Assembly (NCBI GenBank): GCA_021405325.1
Contig: QWII01000043.1
Location: 122,069 to 186,068 of the forward strand
Reading direction: 5' to 3'
Origin: Caldilinea sp. CFX5
Lineage (GTDB): Bacteria; Chloroflexota; Anaerolineae; Caldilineales; Caldilineaceae
DNA length: 64,000 bases
In this document: positions 32,505 through 41,800 of the stretch, piece by piece
Position numbering within the stretch: the first letter of the stretch is position 1
Layout of the letters: each line of letters opens with the position of its first letter
The notes under the pieces: generated by a model
What the model was told of the DNA's origin: nothing
The model's input: only the letters and a program-made list of their open reading frames with translations
The model's database searches: none
Made by a program: the position numbers and the translations under genes

Positions 32505-34577
32505 TCAGCGGTTGACCAACGGCAGGAAGATCTGCTGCACGCCTTCCGCTTCACCTTCAGCGTCGGCGCTGCGCACCTTGCCGTTGAACTGGAAGAGGGC
32601 GCTGTGTTCGCTGCCGTCAATCAGCTTGACAATCAACTGGCGGCAGCTCCCCGCCCAGGCTTTATCGGTCTTCCAGACATAGGTGTAGCTCTGGGTGGTG
32701 GCATCGTATTGCAGCGTGCTGCTGCCTGCCGTCACCGTTTCATCAATGGGGCTGGTGCTGCCGCTACTGCCGCCGCCACAACTGACCGTCTGCACTTTGG
32801 GATAGCCGTTGATGAAGATGTTTAAGCCAAAGTCACCACCCAGGCTGAACTTGACCGGAATCCCTTGCCCGGCGTTGACCGTGTTGACCGTCGGCAGGTT
32901 GTCCACCGGCTGGAAGAAGCCTGTCCAGGTATAGCGGACGGTAAAGGTGGCGCTGCCACTGCCGCTGTTACCGGCATTGTCCATCGCGCCGCTACAGGTG
33001 GCGGTGAAGCTGCCCGTGCCATCGGCGTTGCCACCGGTGGTGGTCAGCGTTGCCTGCGTCGCCACACCGGCGAGCGCATCGCTGGTGCTGCACCCAGCCG
33101 CTGGTACGCTACCGAGCGGATAGCTGGCACCATTGTTTACACCGGTGACGGTGACGACCGGCGCGGTCTTATCGATCTGCACAGTCACGACATTGCTGGC
33201 GGCGCTGCTGTTGCCCGCTTGATCGCTGACGGTTTGTGCTGTCGAGGACAACGCTGCCCCTTCACTGCTCAACACCTGATCCACTGGACAGCTTGTCACA
33301 CCGGAGAGGGTATCGGCGCAGGTGAAGCGGATGGTGACATCGCTGTTGTACCAGTTGTTGCCATTCGGTGCAGTCGTCGCCGCCGCGCTGATGGTGGGGG
33401 CAGTGGCATCGCGTTTGATCGTCACGCTCTCGCTGGCTGTACCCCCGGCGCTGGTGGCCGAACAGGTGAAGGTTGCACTTGCGGTGTCGCTGGTGACATT
33501 CTGTGTTTCACAGCCGCTCTGGCTACTGATGACCGATTCGTTATCGACCACCGTCCAACTGACCGCCACGTCGCTGACATACCAGCCGTTGTTGCCCAGG
33601 GTTCCAATGATATTCGCGTGAATCGCCGGCGAGGTCGTGTCGGGCAAAATAAAGGTCACGCTGTTGTCGGTGCTGGTGGAGGCGGTGTTGCCGTTGCCGG
33701 CCGCATCGCTGGCGGCAACGGCCGGGATGGCGGCGATGACATCGCCGCTGCTGGTCATCCCGCTGACAGCCACGTTGTAGTTGGTCGGGCCACCGCTGAC
33801 CACAGCCGTTGTCGCTCCCGCCGTACCGCTGAGGTGCACATCAGAATCAGCAAAGCCGCTCACCGGTTCGCTAAAGCTGACCGCAAAGTTGATCGAGCTG
33901 CCGCTGGTCGGATCAGCTTGCCCGGCTGCCTGGTTGATGGTCACGTTGGGCGGGATGCAATCGTTGATCTGGACAGGGTTGCCGGTGTAGGCGCCTGATC
34001 CGCTGAGGATGCCGCCGCACTTGACCTCGATCAAGTTCTGATTATTGACCGTGCCATCGTTAAAGAGTTCGCCGCCGCCGTTGATGGTGATAACGCCATC
34101 GTTGTTGAGTACAGGCGCGGGGAATAACTCGAGTTCTCCTCCATTGTGGACGTTGATAACCCCAGTGGCGGTGTTGTGGAGGGTGTCCCTGAATCTGAAC
34201 CCCCGGTTGATATTAATGGTGTCGTTATTGATAGCGTTCAAAGCAACGAATGCGGAGGCATTGGCATTCACCGTGCCGTTGTTGGTGAGATTACTAAAGA
34301 CAGTAACGACGCTAAATTGGAATGTATCCCCAGCTTTCACTGTGTAATCGCTAAAGTTGCAAGTGTTTTGCGGAGAACGCCACTCTCCCTTCGCCGCCTC
34401 ACAGCTCGCCTGGTCGCTGATGGTGATTGTGGCCGCGTACATTGGCCGGGCCGAGAACAACAGTGCCAAGGCGGCCAGCGCCAGCCCGGCCAGCCCAGCG
34501 CGCGCCGTGCGGTTGAGAAAAGCTAATTGGCGATTCATGGGGTAGGGTCGTCTGAAAAATCGGCGTTGGTTTGTCAT
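32505..34577 (-). CDS. Secreted Ig-like protein with C-terminal PxKF domain
   Basis: A 690-residue exported protein. A signal peptide (LAGLALAALALLFSARPMYA) is followed by a short region of repeated Asn/Gly strands (~50-190). Several bacterial Ig-like domains follow (TINQAAGQADPTSGSSINFA, then SAVSFSEPVSGFADSDVHLS-like, and WYNSDVTIRFTCADTLSGV). The PxKF-type domain comes last (FFQPVDNLPTVNTVNAG, IPVKFSLGGDFGL, KAWAGSCRQLIVKL). It ends EGVQQIFLPLVNR. AGGAG precedes the ATG at 34577; the longer frame overlaps the S2 gene. It lies between S2 and the Gly-rich protein in one operon. Likely an extracellular structural or adhesive protein. Confidence 0.85.
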   Translation of the reverse strand: MTNQRRFFRRPYPMNRQLAFLNRTARAGLAGLALAALALLFSARPMYAATITISDQASCEAAKGEWRSPQNTCNFSDYTVKAGDTFQFSVVTVFSNLTNNGTVNANASAFVALNAINNDTININRGFRFRDTLHNTATGVINVHNGGELELFPAPVLNNDGVITINGGGELFNDGTVNNQNLIEVKCGGILSGSGAYTGNPVQINDCIPPNVTINQAAGQADPTSGSSINFAVSFSEPVSGFADSDVHLSGTAGATTAVVSGGPTNYNVAVSGMTSSGDVIAAIPAVAASDAAGNGNTASTSTDNSVTFILPDTTSPAIHANIIGTLGNNGWYVSDVAVSWTVVDNESVISSQSGCETQNVTSDTASATFTCSATSAGGTASESVTIKRDATAPTISAAATTAPNGNNWYNSDVTIRFTCADTLSGVTSCPVDQVLSSEGAALSSTAQTVSDQAGNSSAASNVVTVQIDKTAPVVTVTGVNNGASYPLGSVPAAGCSTSDALAGVATQATLTTTGGNADGTGSFTATCSGAMDNAGNSGSGSATFTVRYTWTGFFQPVDNLPTVNTVNAGQGIPVKFSLGGDFGLNIFINGYPKVQTVSCGGGSSGSTSPIDETVTAGSSTLQYDATTQSYTYVWKTDKAWAGSCRQLIVKLIDGSEHSALFQFNGKVRSADAEGEAEGVQQIFLPLVNR

Positions 34578-34630
34578 TTGCGTTTGCTCCTTGTTGCGAA
34601 TCAATGGGTTTGGGATCAATGGATCGTGGT

Positions 34631-34873
34631 TCAACTACGAAAAGCGTGAGTTCCGTGCCGGACACTGGCGATGCGCTTACCGTCGCCGGCTTCATCGCGA
34701 CCAGGCGTCTCTTTGAGTTCGGTTTGTAAAAAGGCGAGCAAGCTCTCGATATCGCCAAAGCGCACGGTGATGCCGCTTTGCACAGATTGGGCGGAGGCGC
34801 GCCAGGCGCCAGGCGCGCCTTCCTCCCAGAGGCGGATCAGATAAGCGTGATAACGGAAAGATCGTCGTTGCAT
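34631..34873 (-). CDS. Small conserved protein S2
   Basis: An 80-residue protein with the S-family pattern: YHAYLIRLW, then WRAS, an S-G turn, FGDIESLLAFLQTEL. It is the most divergent of the four members. First gene after array H, 54 nt upstream of the Ig-like protein gene, and divergent from BTAD regulator 2. Unknown function. Confidence 0.7.
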   Translation of the reverse strand: MQRRSFRYHAYLIRLWEEGAPGAWRASAQSVQSGITVRFGDIESLLAFLQTELKETPGRDEAGDGKRIASVRHGTHAFRS

Positions 34874-34919
34874 AGGTTGGCCTGCGGTGGCGAATGTACG
34901 TACACGGTTGCTGTGGGTA

Positions 34920-34995
34920 AGGATAGCCGACGATCAACGCCAAATCGTCCCCAAACGTCGCCAGGGCTGGCGCTGATCGTCCCCAAATCGTCCCC
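34920..34995 (-). promoter_or_regulatory. Heptamer array H (class GGGGACG) with -10 box
   Basis: Plus-strand heptamers start at 34935 (CAACGCC), 34946 (CGTCCCC), 34956 (CGTCGCC), 34978 (CGTCCCC) and 34989 (CGTCCCC), spaced 11-10-22-11. Toward S2, 9 nt precede TATCCT (34920-34925). This third sequence class lies beside BTAD regulator 2. It has one more repeat than the other arrays and the weakest final copy. Confidence 0.65.
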
Positions 34996-35095
34996 AAATC
35001 ACCACGCATTCGACAAGTGGCAGTAAAACGAAGTAGTCAATTTTGGTAGAATAGGGTAAAATGCGCGGTGTTCTAATCATCCAGGAGGCAAGCTT

Positions 35096-38000
35096 ATGGT
35101 CGCTCTGACTCTCCACTGCTTGGGTCAATTCACGGTTACGCTGGGCCAACAGCCCTTGTCCTTTCGCACCGACAAAGTGCGGGCGTTGCTGGCCTATCTG
35201 GCGTTAGAAGCGCGCCCCCACCGGCGGGAGACGCTGGCCGCGCTGCTCTGGCCCGACATCGGCGAGGCGTATGCCCAGAAGAATTTGCGCAACACCTTCC
35301 ACCGCTTGCGCCAGCCGTTGCAAGCCCACGACCCCGCCTTGGCCGAACAGTTGCTGACCAGCACGCGCCAGACCATTACCCTCGACCCGGCCTATCTGCT
35401 AGCCGATGTGCAACAATTCGAGGCATTGGTCAGCGCCAGCACGACCCATGCCCGCAGCGCCGCCCTGAGCAGAGAAGAGCATGTCGCCAGGTGTGCCGAT
35501 TGTCTGGCGCGGCTGATGAGGGCGGCGGACCTCTATACCGGTGAGTTGCTGGCCGGCTTTACGCTCGCCGATGCGCCGATCTTTGAGGAGTGGTTGGTGC
35601 TGCGGCGTGAAGCGCTGCACCAGCAGATCGTGTTGCTGCTCTTCGATCTGGCAGTGGCGCATGACACACGGGGCGAAGGGGAACCGGCCCAACACTATGC
35701 CCGACGGCTATTAGCGCTGGAACCGTGGCGCGAAGAAGCGCATCGTTTCCTGATGCGCCTGCTCGCCCAGGGTGGTCAACGCAGCGCCGCCCTGGCCCAA
35801 TATGAACAGTGTCGCCTGGCGCTCCAGCGTGAGTTTGGCATCGAGCCGGCGGCGGAGACGCGCGCCTTGGCTGAGGCGATCCGTCGTGGAGACTTTGACA
35901 AGGTGACAGGGTGGCAGGGTGACAAGGTGACTGCGCGCCCAGTCATCGAATCACCTAGTCACCTTGTCACCTTGTCACCCCCTCACCCTGTCACCCCCTC
36001 ACCCCCGCATAACCTACCCGCCGCATCGACCTTGTTGATCGGACGCACCCAGGCCTTGGCTGAGATCGCCAGCCGGTTACAGGCGCAGGCGACGCGCTTG
36101 CTCACGCTGGTTGGCCTAGGCGGTATGGGCAAAACCAGCCTGGCGCTGGCCGCCGGGCGCGAGCAACTGACTCTCTTTGCCGATGGCGTCTTTTTTGTCG
36201 CGCTGGCTGCCATCAACACCCCTGCCGCGTTGGCCCCGACCATCGCTAGTGTGCTGGGGTTGTCGGTGCAGGGCGGCGACCCACGCACGATGCTCTTACA
36301 AACGCTGCGCGCCAAACACCTGCTGCTGATCTTGGATAACTTTGAACATCTGCTGACCGCGGAGTTAACAGCCGTGGATTTGGTGGTCGATCTGCTCGCT
36401 GCCGCACCGCGGTTGCAGATCATGGTCACCTCGCGCGAACGGCTCAAGTTGCGCAGCGAACAGCTTTACCCGGTGCAACCTTTGGCCTTTGCGGCTTCAG
36501 CCAGCCTGGCCGAAGCCGCCGCGCTGCCCGCCGTGCGTCTTTTTGTCCAGGCCACACAACGCAGCCAGACCGATTTTCAACTGACGGCCGGCAATCTAGC
36601 GGCGGTGCTACGCATCTGCCGGTTGGTGCAAGGCATGCCGCTGGGGCTGGAGTTAGCCGCGGCGAATGCTGCAGGGGCGCCCCTCAGCGTCATTGCCGAC
36701 GCCATTGCGCAAAGCGCTGAATTTTTGACGGTGGATTGGCGCGATATGCCAGAACGGCAGCGCAGTATGCGTGCCGTCTTTGCCTGGTCCTGGCAACGCT
36801 TAAGCCCTGGGGAACAGCGCATCTTGCGCCAATGCGCCGTCTTCCGGGGCGGGTTTACGTATGCGGCCGCCCAGGCGGTGACTGACGCCACGCTGCCCCT
36901 CTTGACGCGTTTGACTGATAAATCGCTGTTGCAGTGGCAGGCGACAGGGGAGTGGGCTTCGGCGGGAACGGCTCCCAGAGGGAACCTGCCCCTGGGACGG
37001 GACGGGCGCGGCGAGGGGCGCTATGCCATGCACGAATTGTTGCGCCAGTTTGCCGCTGAGGAATTGAACGCGGCCGGCGAGCGTCCTTTGGCTGAGGAAC
37101 GGCATGGCCACTATTATCTAGCCGAGCTGGCAGCAAGTGGGCTGCGTCTGGGGCGCGCGGAGCCGCAGAAAGCGAGCGCTGAAATCCAGGCCGAGTTGGA
37201 CAATGTGCGCCAGGCCTGGCACTGGGCGGCCACCGCTGGCCGGCTGGGGGAGATCGAGGGGGCGATCTATGGCTGGTGGCAATTTTACCAATTTCAAGGC
37301 CTGGTGGTGGAAGGACGCCAGAGCTTTGCCCTGGCCGTTGCCGGCATGCGTCAGCAGTTGGCGCGCACCGCCGGCGACACCACGAACGTCCTCCGCGGGC
37401 AACGGTTGCTGGCCGCGTTGTTGGCGAGCCACGCCGACCAGCTCTTTGCCCTGGGGCGTGATGAGGAAATGGCTGCACAGGCGCAAGAGGCTATACAGTT
37501 GGGTGTTGCCAGTGGTAGTATAGAAGGGCACGCCTATGGTAGCTTTGTACTCGGGCGCGCGCTCCATGAATTGGGGCGACCGCACGAAGCCGGTGAGCTT
37601 TGGCGACAGACCATTCAACTGATCCGTGCCTATCACGCGACGCAGCCAGCGCGTGAATTGCTCCACGATTTACACTGGCGCGCGCTGGTCTGGCTGCGCG
37701 GGAGCGCCCTCCACTTTGGCGATTACACCGGCAGTCGCGCCTATATGGTGCAGGCCTTAGAACTGGCCCAAACCCTGGGCAAGCGCCTGTGTGAATTACA
37801 AAGCCTGGCCTGCCTGGGTCAAACCGATTTCTACCTCTTTGACTTTGCCCGCGGTGAGCCAAGTTTCCGCGCGGCGCTTGATCTGGCGCGCCCCTTGGGC
37901 CTTCGGCGGGTGACCATGGATGCGCAGGAAGGGTTAGGGGTGATCGCCTGGTTGCGCGGCGATTATACCACGGCGCTATCCTTGCTGGAAGCCGCATTAA

Positions 38001-38719
38001 CGATCGCGCAAGAAGCGGCCTTCAACTATGACAAGTCCATGCTCTTAGCCAGGCTCGTCCGCCTGCACTGTCAACTCGGCAACCAGCCGGCGGCGACGCA
38101 ACAGCTCGAACAGCTTACCCAACTGTTGGCGCTCATCAAGTTACCGCGCGAATGCCGACTGGCTGGCTGGTTGGCCGCCGCCCTGCAAGCGCACTACGCT
38201 GGTGATGCACAGTCAGCGCTCCGTTATGCCGAAGAGGCCAACCAGCAGAACGAGCAGGGCGAAATCTTGTTCCGGCTGGTGGATACGGCGCTGATCCTGG
38301 GCCATACACGCGCGGCGGTGGCGCAGTGGGCAGGGGCGGCAGCAGCCTTCCAACAAGCGCTCGCCGCCTTCCAACAATTCGGCAAACAGGCGCTGGCTGC
38401 CGAACCCCAGGCCGGCCTGGCGCAAATTGCCCTGGCGCAGGGTGATCTGGCCGGCGCGCGGGCGCAGATTGAAGCCATCTTGCCTGTCTTGGCGGAACAG
38501 CCGCATGCCGGTTACAACAACCCCTTTTTCATCTACCTGACCGCTTACCGCGTCCTCGCCGCCAATGATGACCCGCGCGCCGCCCCTCTCTTACAACAGG
38601 GCTACGACCTCCTGCAACAGGCTGCCGCCGCGCTGGACGAGGAGAGCCGCCGCCGTTTTTTGGCAGCAGTCCCCAGCCATCGCGCCCTGGTGGCGGCTTA
38701 TGATGAGCGGCTGATCTAA
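35096..38719 (+). CDS. BTAD/SARP-type transcriptional activator 2 with NB-ARC ATPase and TPR
   Basis: A 1207-residue AfsR-like regulator. A winged helix (LTLHCLGQFTVTLGQ, DKVRALLAYLALEA, ALLWPDIGEAYAQKNL) and BTAD domain (to ~255, LEPWREEAHRFLMRLLA) are followed by a repetitive linker (~265-305, hairpin-forming DNA). The NB-ARC domain has P-loop LVGLGGMGKTSLA near 339 and LLILDNFEHLL. The long TPR region runs ~640-1200. GGAGG lies 7 nt before the ATG; TAGAAT (35047-35052) or TAAAAT just after it may be the -10. It is divergent from array H and the S2/secreted-protein operon, which it probably controls (inference). Confidence 0.9.
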   Translation: MVALTLHCLGQFTVTLGQQPLSFRTDKVRALLAYLALEARPHRRETLAALLWPDIGEAYAQKNLRNTFHRLRQPLQAHDPALAEQLLTSTRQTITLDPAYLLADVQQFEALVSASTTHARSAALSREEHVARCADCLARLMRAADLYTGELLAGFTLADAPIFEEWLVLRREALHQQIVLLLFDLAVAHDTRGEGEPAQHYARRLLALEPWREEAHRFLMRLLAQGGQRSAALAQYEQCRLALQREFGIEPAAETRALAEAIRRGDFDKVTGWQGDKVTARPVIESPSHLVTLSPPHPVTPSPPHNLPAASTLLIGRTQALAEIASRLQAQATRLLTLVGLGGMGKTSLALAAGREQLTLFADGVFFVALAAINTPAALAPTIASVLGLSVQGGDPRTMLLQTLRAKHLLLILDNFEHLLTAELTAVDLVVDLLAAAPRLQIMVTSRERLKLRSEQLYPVQPLAFAASASLAEAAALPAVRLFVQATQRSQTDFQLTAGNLAAVLRICRLVQGMPLGLELAAANAAGAPLSVIADAIAQSAEFLTVDWRDMPERQRSMRAVFAWSWQRLSPGEQRILRQCAVFRGGFTYAAAQAVTDATLPLLTRLTDKSLLQWQATGEWASAGTAPRGNLPLGRDGRGEGRYAMHELLRQFAAEELNAAGERPLAEERHGHYYLAELAASGLRLGRAEPQKASAEIQAELDNVRQAWHWAATAGRLGEIEGAIYGWWQFYQFQGLVVEGRQSFALAVAGMRQQLARTAGDTTNVLRGQRLLAALLASHADQLFALGRDEEMAAQAQEAIQLGVASGSIEGHAYGSFVLGRALHELGRPHEAGELWRQTIQLIRAYHATQPARELLHDLHWRALVWLRGSALHFGDYTGSRAYMVQALELAQTLGKRLCELQSLACLGQTDFYLFDFARGEPSFRAALDLARPLGLRRVTMDAQEGLGVIAWLRGDYTTALSLLEAALTIAQEAAFNYDKSMLLARLVRLHCQLGNQPAATQQLEQLTQLLALIKLPRECRLAGWLAAALQAHYAGDAQSALRYAEEANQQNEQGEILFRLVDTALILGHTRAAVAQWAGAAAAFQQALAAFQQFGKQALAAEPQAGLAQIALAQGDLAGARAQIEAILPVLAEQPHAGYNNPFFIYLTAYRVLAANDDPRAAPLLQQGYDLLQQAAAALDEESRRRFLAAVPSHRALVAAYDERLI

Positions 38720-38733
38720 CTGCGATGACAAGA

Positions 38734-38818
38734 TGACAAGATGAGGGGATGACAAGATGAACATGAATCATCCTGTCATCCCCTCACCCTGTCATCTTGT
38801 CATCCCCTCATCTTGTCA
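38734..38818. terminator. 27-bp perfect hairpin between convergent genes
   Basis: 38734-38760 and 38792-38818 are exact complements, loop 31 nt, made of repeated GACAAGATG words. It lies between the stop codons of BTAD regulator 2 (plus) and the giant secreted protein (minus), so it can terminate both. The same GACAAG-type words form hairpins inside the BTAD linkers. Confidence 0.75.
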
Positions 38819-38821
38819 GGG

Positions 38822-41800
38822 TTAGCGGTTGACCAACGGGAGGAAGAGGAAGTTGTTCTGCACCACCGCTACGCCTTCGCTTTCCTCCACCGGCTCATCA
38901 CCGCCAGCCGGTTCGCTGAGGAACTCGACACCGCTCTCGTCAGTGAGGGTGGTGGGGTCGATGGCAAAGCCTTGCTCAATGAATGAGGAATCGACACTGG
39001 CCGTCAGCACAAGTTGCTGCTCAAACTTGATCATCTGGGAAGCCGGGTCGATCCCACCGACCAGAGCCAGCAGATCGTTCTGGCCTTCGAGCGGGCTGGC
39101 CGGATTATCGCGCTCATCGCCGCTGATGTCGAGCAGAAGACCCGCGGGGTCCAAGAGCGCCAGCCCAACGGTGTCATCGCCATAGCCGGCGGTCAGCCCG
39201 TTGAAGCTGGGTTGGCCGCTCTGGTTGCGCCAGCCTATGCGCAAAGCAAGGGTAAACGTATCGTTGCCGGGGCCGCCCTGGGCGCTGAGCACGCCATCCC
39301 AATCGAGCAGCGTGTCGTTGCCGTCACCGGCGACCAGCGTATCATAGTCACCGGCCCCGCCATTGAGGACATCGTTGCCGGCGCCGCCGTCGAGATAGTC
39401 GTTCCCCGCCGCACTGGTCAGTAAATCCACGCCATCCCCGCCGCAGAGCAGGTCATCGCCACCCTTGCCGTCGAGTGTGTCGTTGCCGCCCAAGCCAAGC
39501 ATGAGGTCTGGCCCGCTGCCGCCGTTGATGGTATTGGCGCCGTTTGTTCCTACCTTGATCGTGCCGACCCAGCCGGGGGCAACCAGGTTACCGGCGGCGT
39601 TGCGATAGACCGTGATGGTCCCGCAGCTACCGACGACTGTCCCGTCCGGCGTGGCCGTCGGCGGGATGGGTGTATTGGTGGGCGTTGGCGGAACGACCGT
39701 GTTGGTCGGTGTTGCCGTGGGCGGCACAGATGTATTCGTTGGTGTTGCCGTCGGTGGAACAGGTGTTTCGGTGGACGTCGCTGTCGGCGGCAGAGTCGTG
39801 TTCGTCGGTGTCGCCGTTGCCGGAACTGGCGTTTCAGTCGGCGGCTCTGGTGTAGTGGTTGGGGTTGCGCTGGGCGGGACGACACTATTGAACTCAATCG
39901 GCCCCATATCAACGCTGTCACCGACAAGGCGTGGGTTGCCCGCTTGGTCGGTTGTGATGCCGGCCGGAATCAGCGCATTGTCACCGGCGTTGATGGCCGG
40001 GCTGCCTGGATTGAGCGGATAATAGGCGGGGTTGCCCGTGAATACGCCCAGATTGGGGTCTTGGCCGACGATGTTGCCGTTCGCGCCATTGGGCACGGTG
40101 CAGTTTTGCCAAGGCTGGCGGACCAGCGTATTGCGGAATGTGACCGTGCCACCATTCACATAACAGTCGTAACCGTACAAAACGCCACCGGACAACTGGC
40201 CGTTGCGGAGAATGCTGTTGTTGACCTCAAGCGTGGACTGAATCCAAAGGCCATCACCGCCGAGGTTGCTGTTTTCGATATTATTGACAATTGCGCTGTT
40301 ATTGATGACCATCTTATTGGCCCAGTGACCAATGCCACCAATATGGGATGCACGATTGCCGCTGATGGTGCTGTTGTTGATCGTCATGTTTACGGCGTTG
40401 GGGTCGAGCGCTTCGTCGTTCCAGATGCCGCCAGCGTAGTCGGTCGCATGGTTGTCACTAATGGTGCTGTGGTTGATGGTTACTGTGCCAAAGAGATTGT
40501 AGATGCCACCGCCAAGCTGGGCGCTGTTGCCACGCACCGTGCTGCGGTTAAGCGTCAACAGGCTGCCCACCCGCAGACCACCGCCGCTGTCCGCATTGCC
40601 GCCCGTGATCGTCAGATCGTTGATCGTGGTCGGGCCTCCAATCTGAAAGACCGAGCCATTGCCCCCACCATCCACCGTAATGCCAGCGCCTTCAATTGTC
40701 GTGAGGGCGCTGCCGTTCGTCGTCAATGAACCGCCGCTCAGTTGGATCACGCCAGCCACGGTAAAGGCAACGGTGTCTGCGCCGGCAAAGCTATCGGCAT
40801 TGCGCAACGCCTGGCGTAATGTACCGCCGCGCGCATCGGCTGGCGTTGCATTGGTAAAGTCATTGAGGTTGGTCACGACCAGATCGTTGGCTGGGATAGT
40901 GATGGTAGCAACCGTCACCGCGCCCAGATTATAGTCGTCGGTGTCGACCAGGCTGATCACACCGGTTTCGTCCGCCTCGGCGCTCACATCGTCAACCGTC
41001 TGGAAGGCGATCTGGACGGACGCTGCGCCCGCCGGAATGACGACTTCATCCACGGTCAACGGGGCGTTGTCCTGCTGGAGGGCATAATCTGCGCTGCTTG
41101 CGCTGCCACTGCGGGCAAAGCGTACAGTCAGCGGATTGCTCAGGCTACCAACCCGGCTGATGGTGATGAGGGCGGTTCCACCTTCGTTGACGTTGGTAGT
41201 ATCCACCGTGAGCGCCACCATCATCTGCCCAAATTCAAACGCACCCATATCCACCGTGCCGTTGATCGGGAAGAAGCGTTGGTTGCCGCTCTGGTCGAGG
41301 GTCAAGCCCGCCGGGACAGAACTGTTGTTGCCGGCGTCGATGGCTGGGCTGCCCGCGGTCAGCGGATGAAAGGCTGGATTGCCGGTCAGTGCCGCTAGCA
41401 TTGGATCACCCGTCTTGTTGCCATTCACGCCAGCAGCGATATTGCAACTGCCGTCTTCGACTAGGGTGTTCGTTGCGGCGCGCGTGCCAGAGTTGACACA
41501 ATCGCTGCCAGTGCTGTTGGCCAGGATGGTGTTGCGCAGAATCATGGCGCCTTGGTTGAGGATGCCGCCGGCGCTCATAATGGATGTATTGTTGCTCACC
41601 GTACTGTTGATCAGCGTCATTTGGCTGCCGTTAAAAATGCCGCCACCGCCGGCGATGGGGTCGGTCGTTGCTGTGACACGGTTGCCGCTCACGGTGCTGT
41701 TGACCAGTGTGATCGAACCTACGAAACCACCGCTAATGCCGCCGCCGTGTCCGGTGCTTTCGTTCCCAATCACTGAGCTGCTGTTGAGGTTCAACGTGCC

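Noticed and set aside
32865..33998. 377-codon plus-strand frame opposite the Ig-like gene
   Set aside because: The minus strand encodes a signal peptide and recognised Ig-like and PxKF domains; the plus product is a low-complexity shadow.
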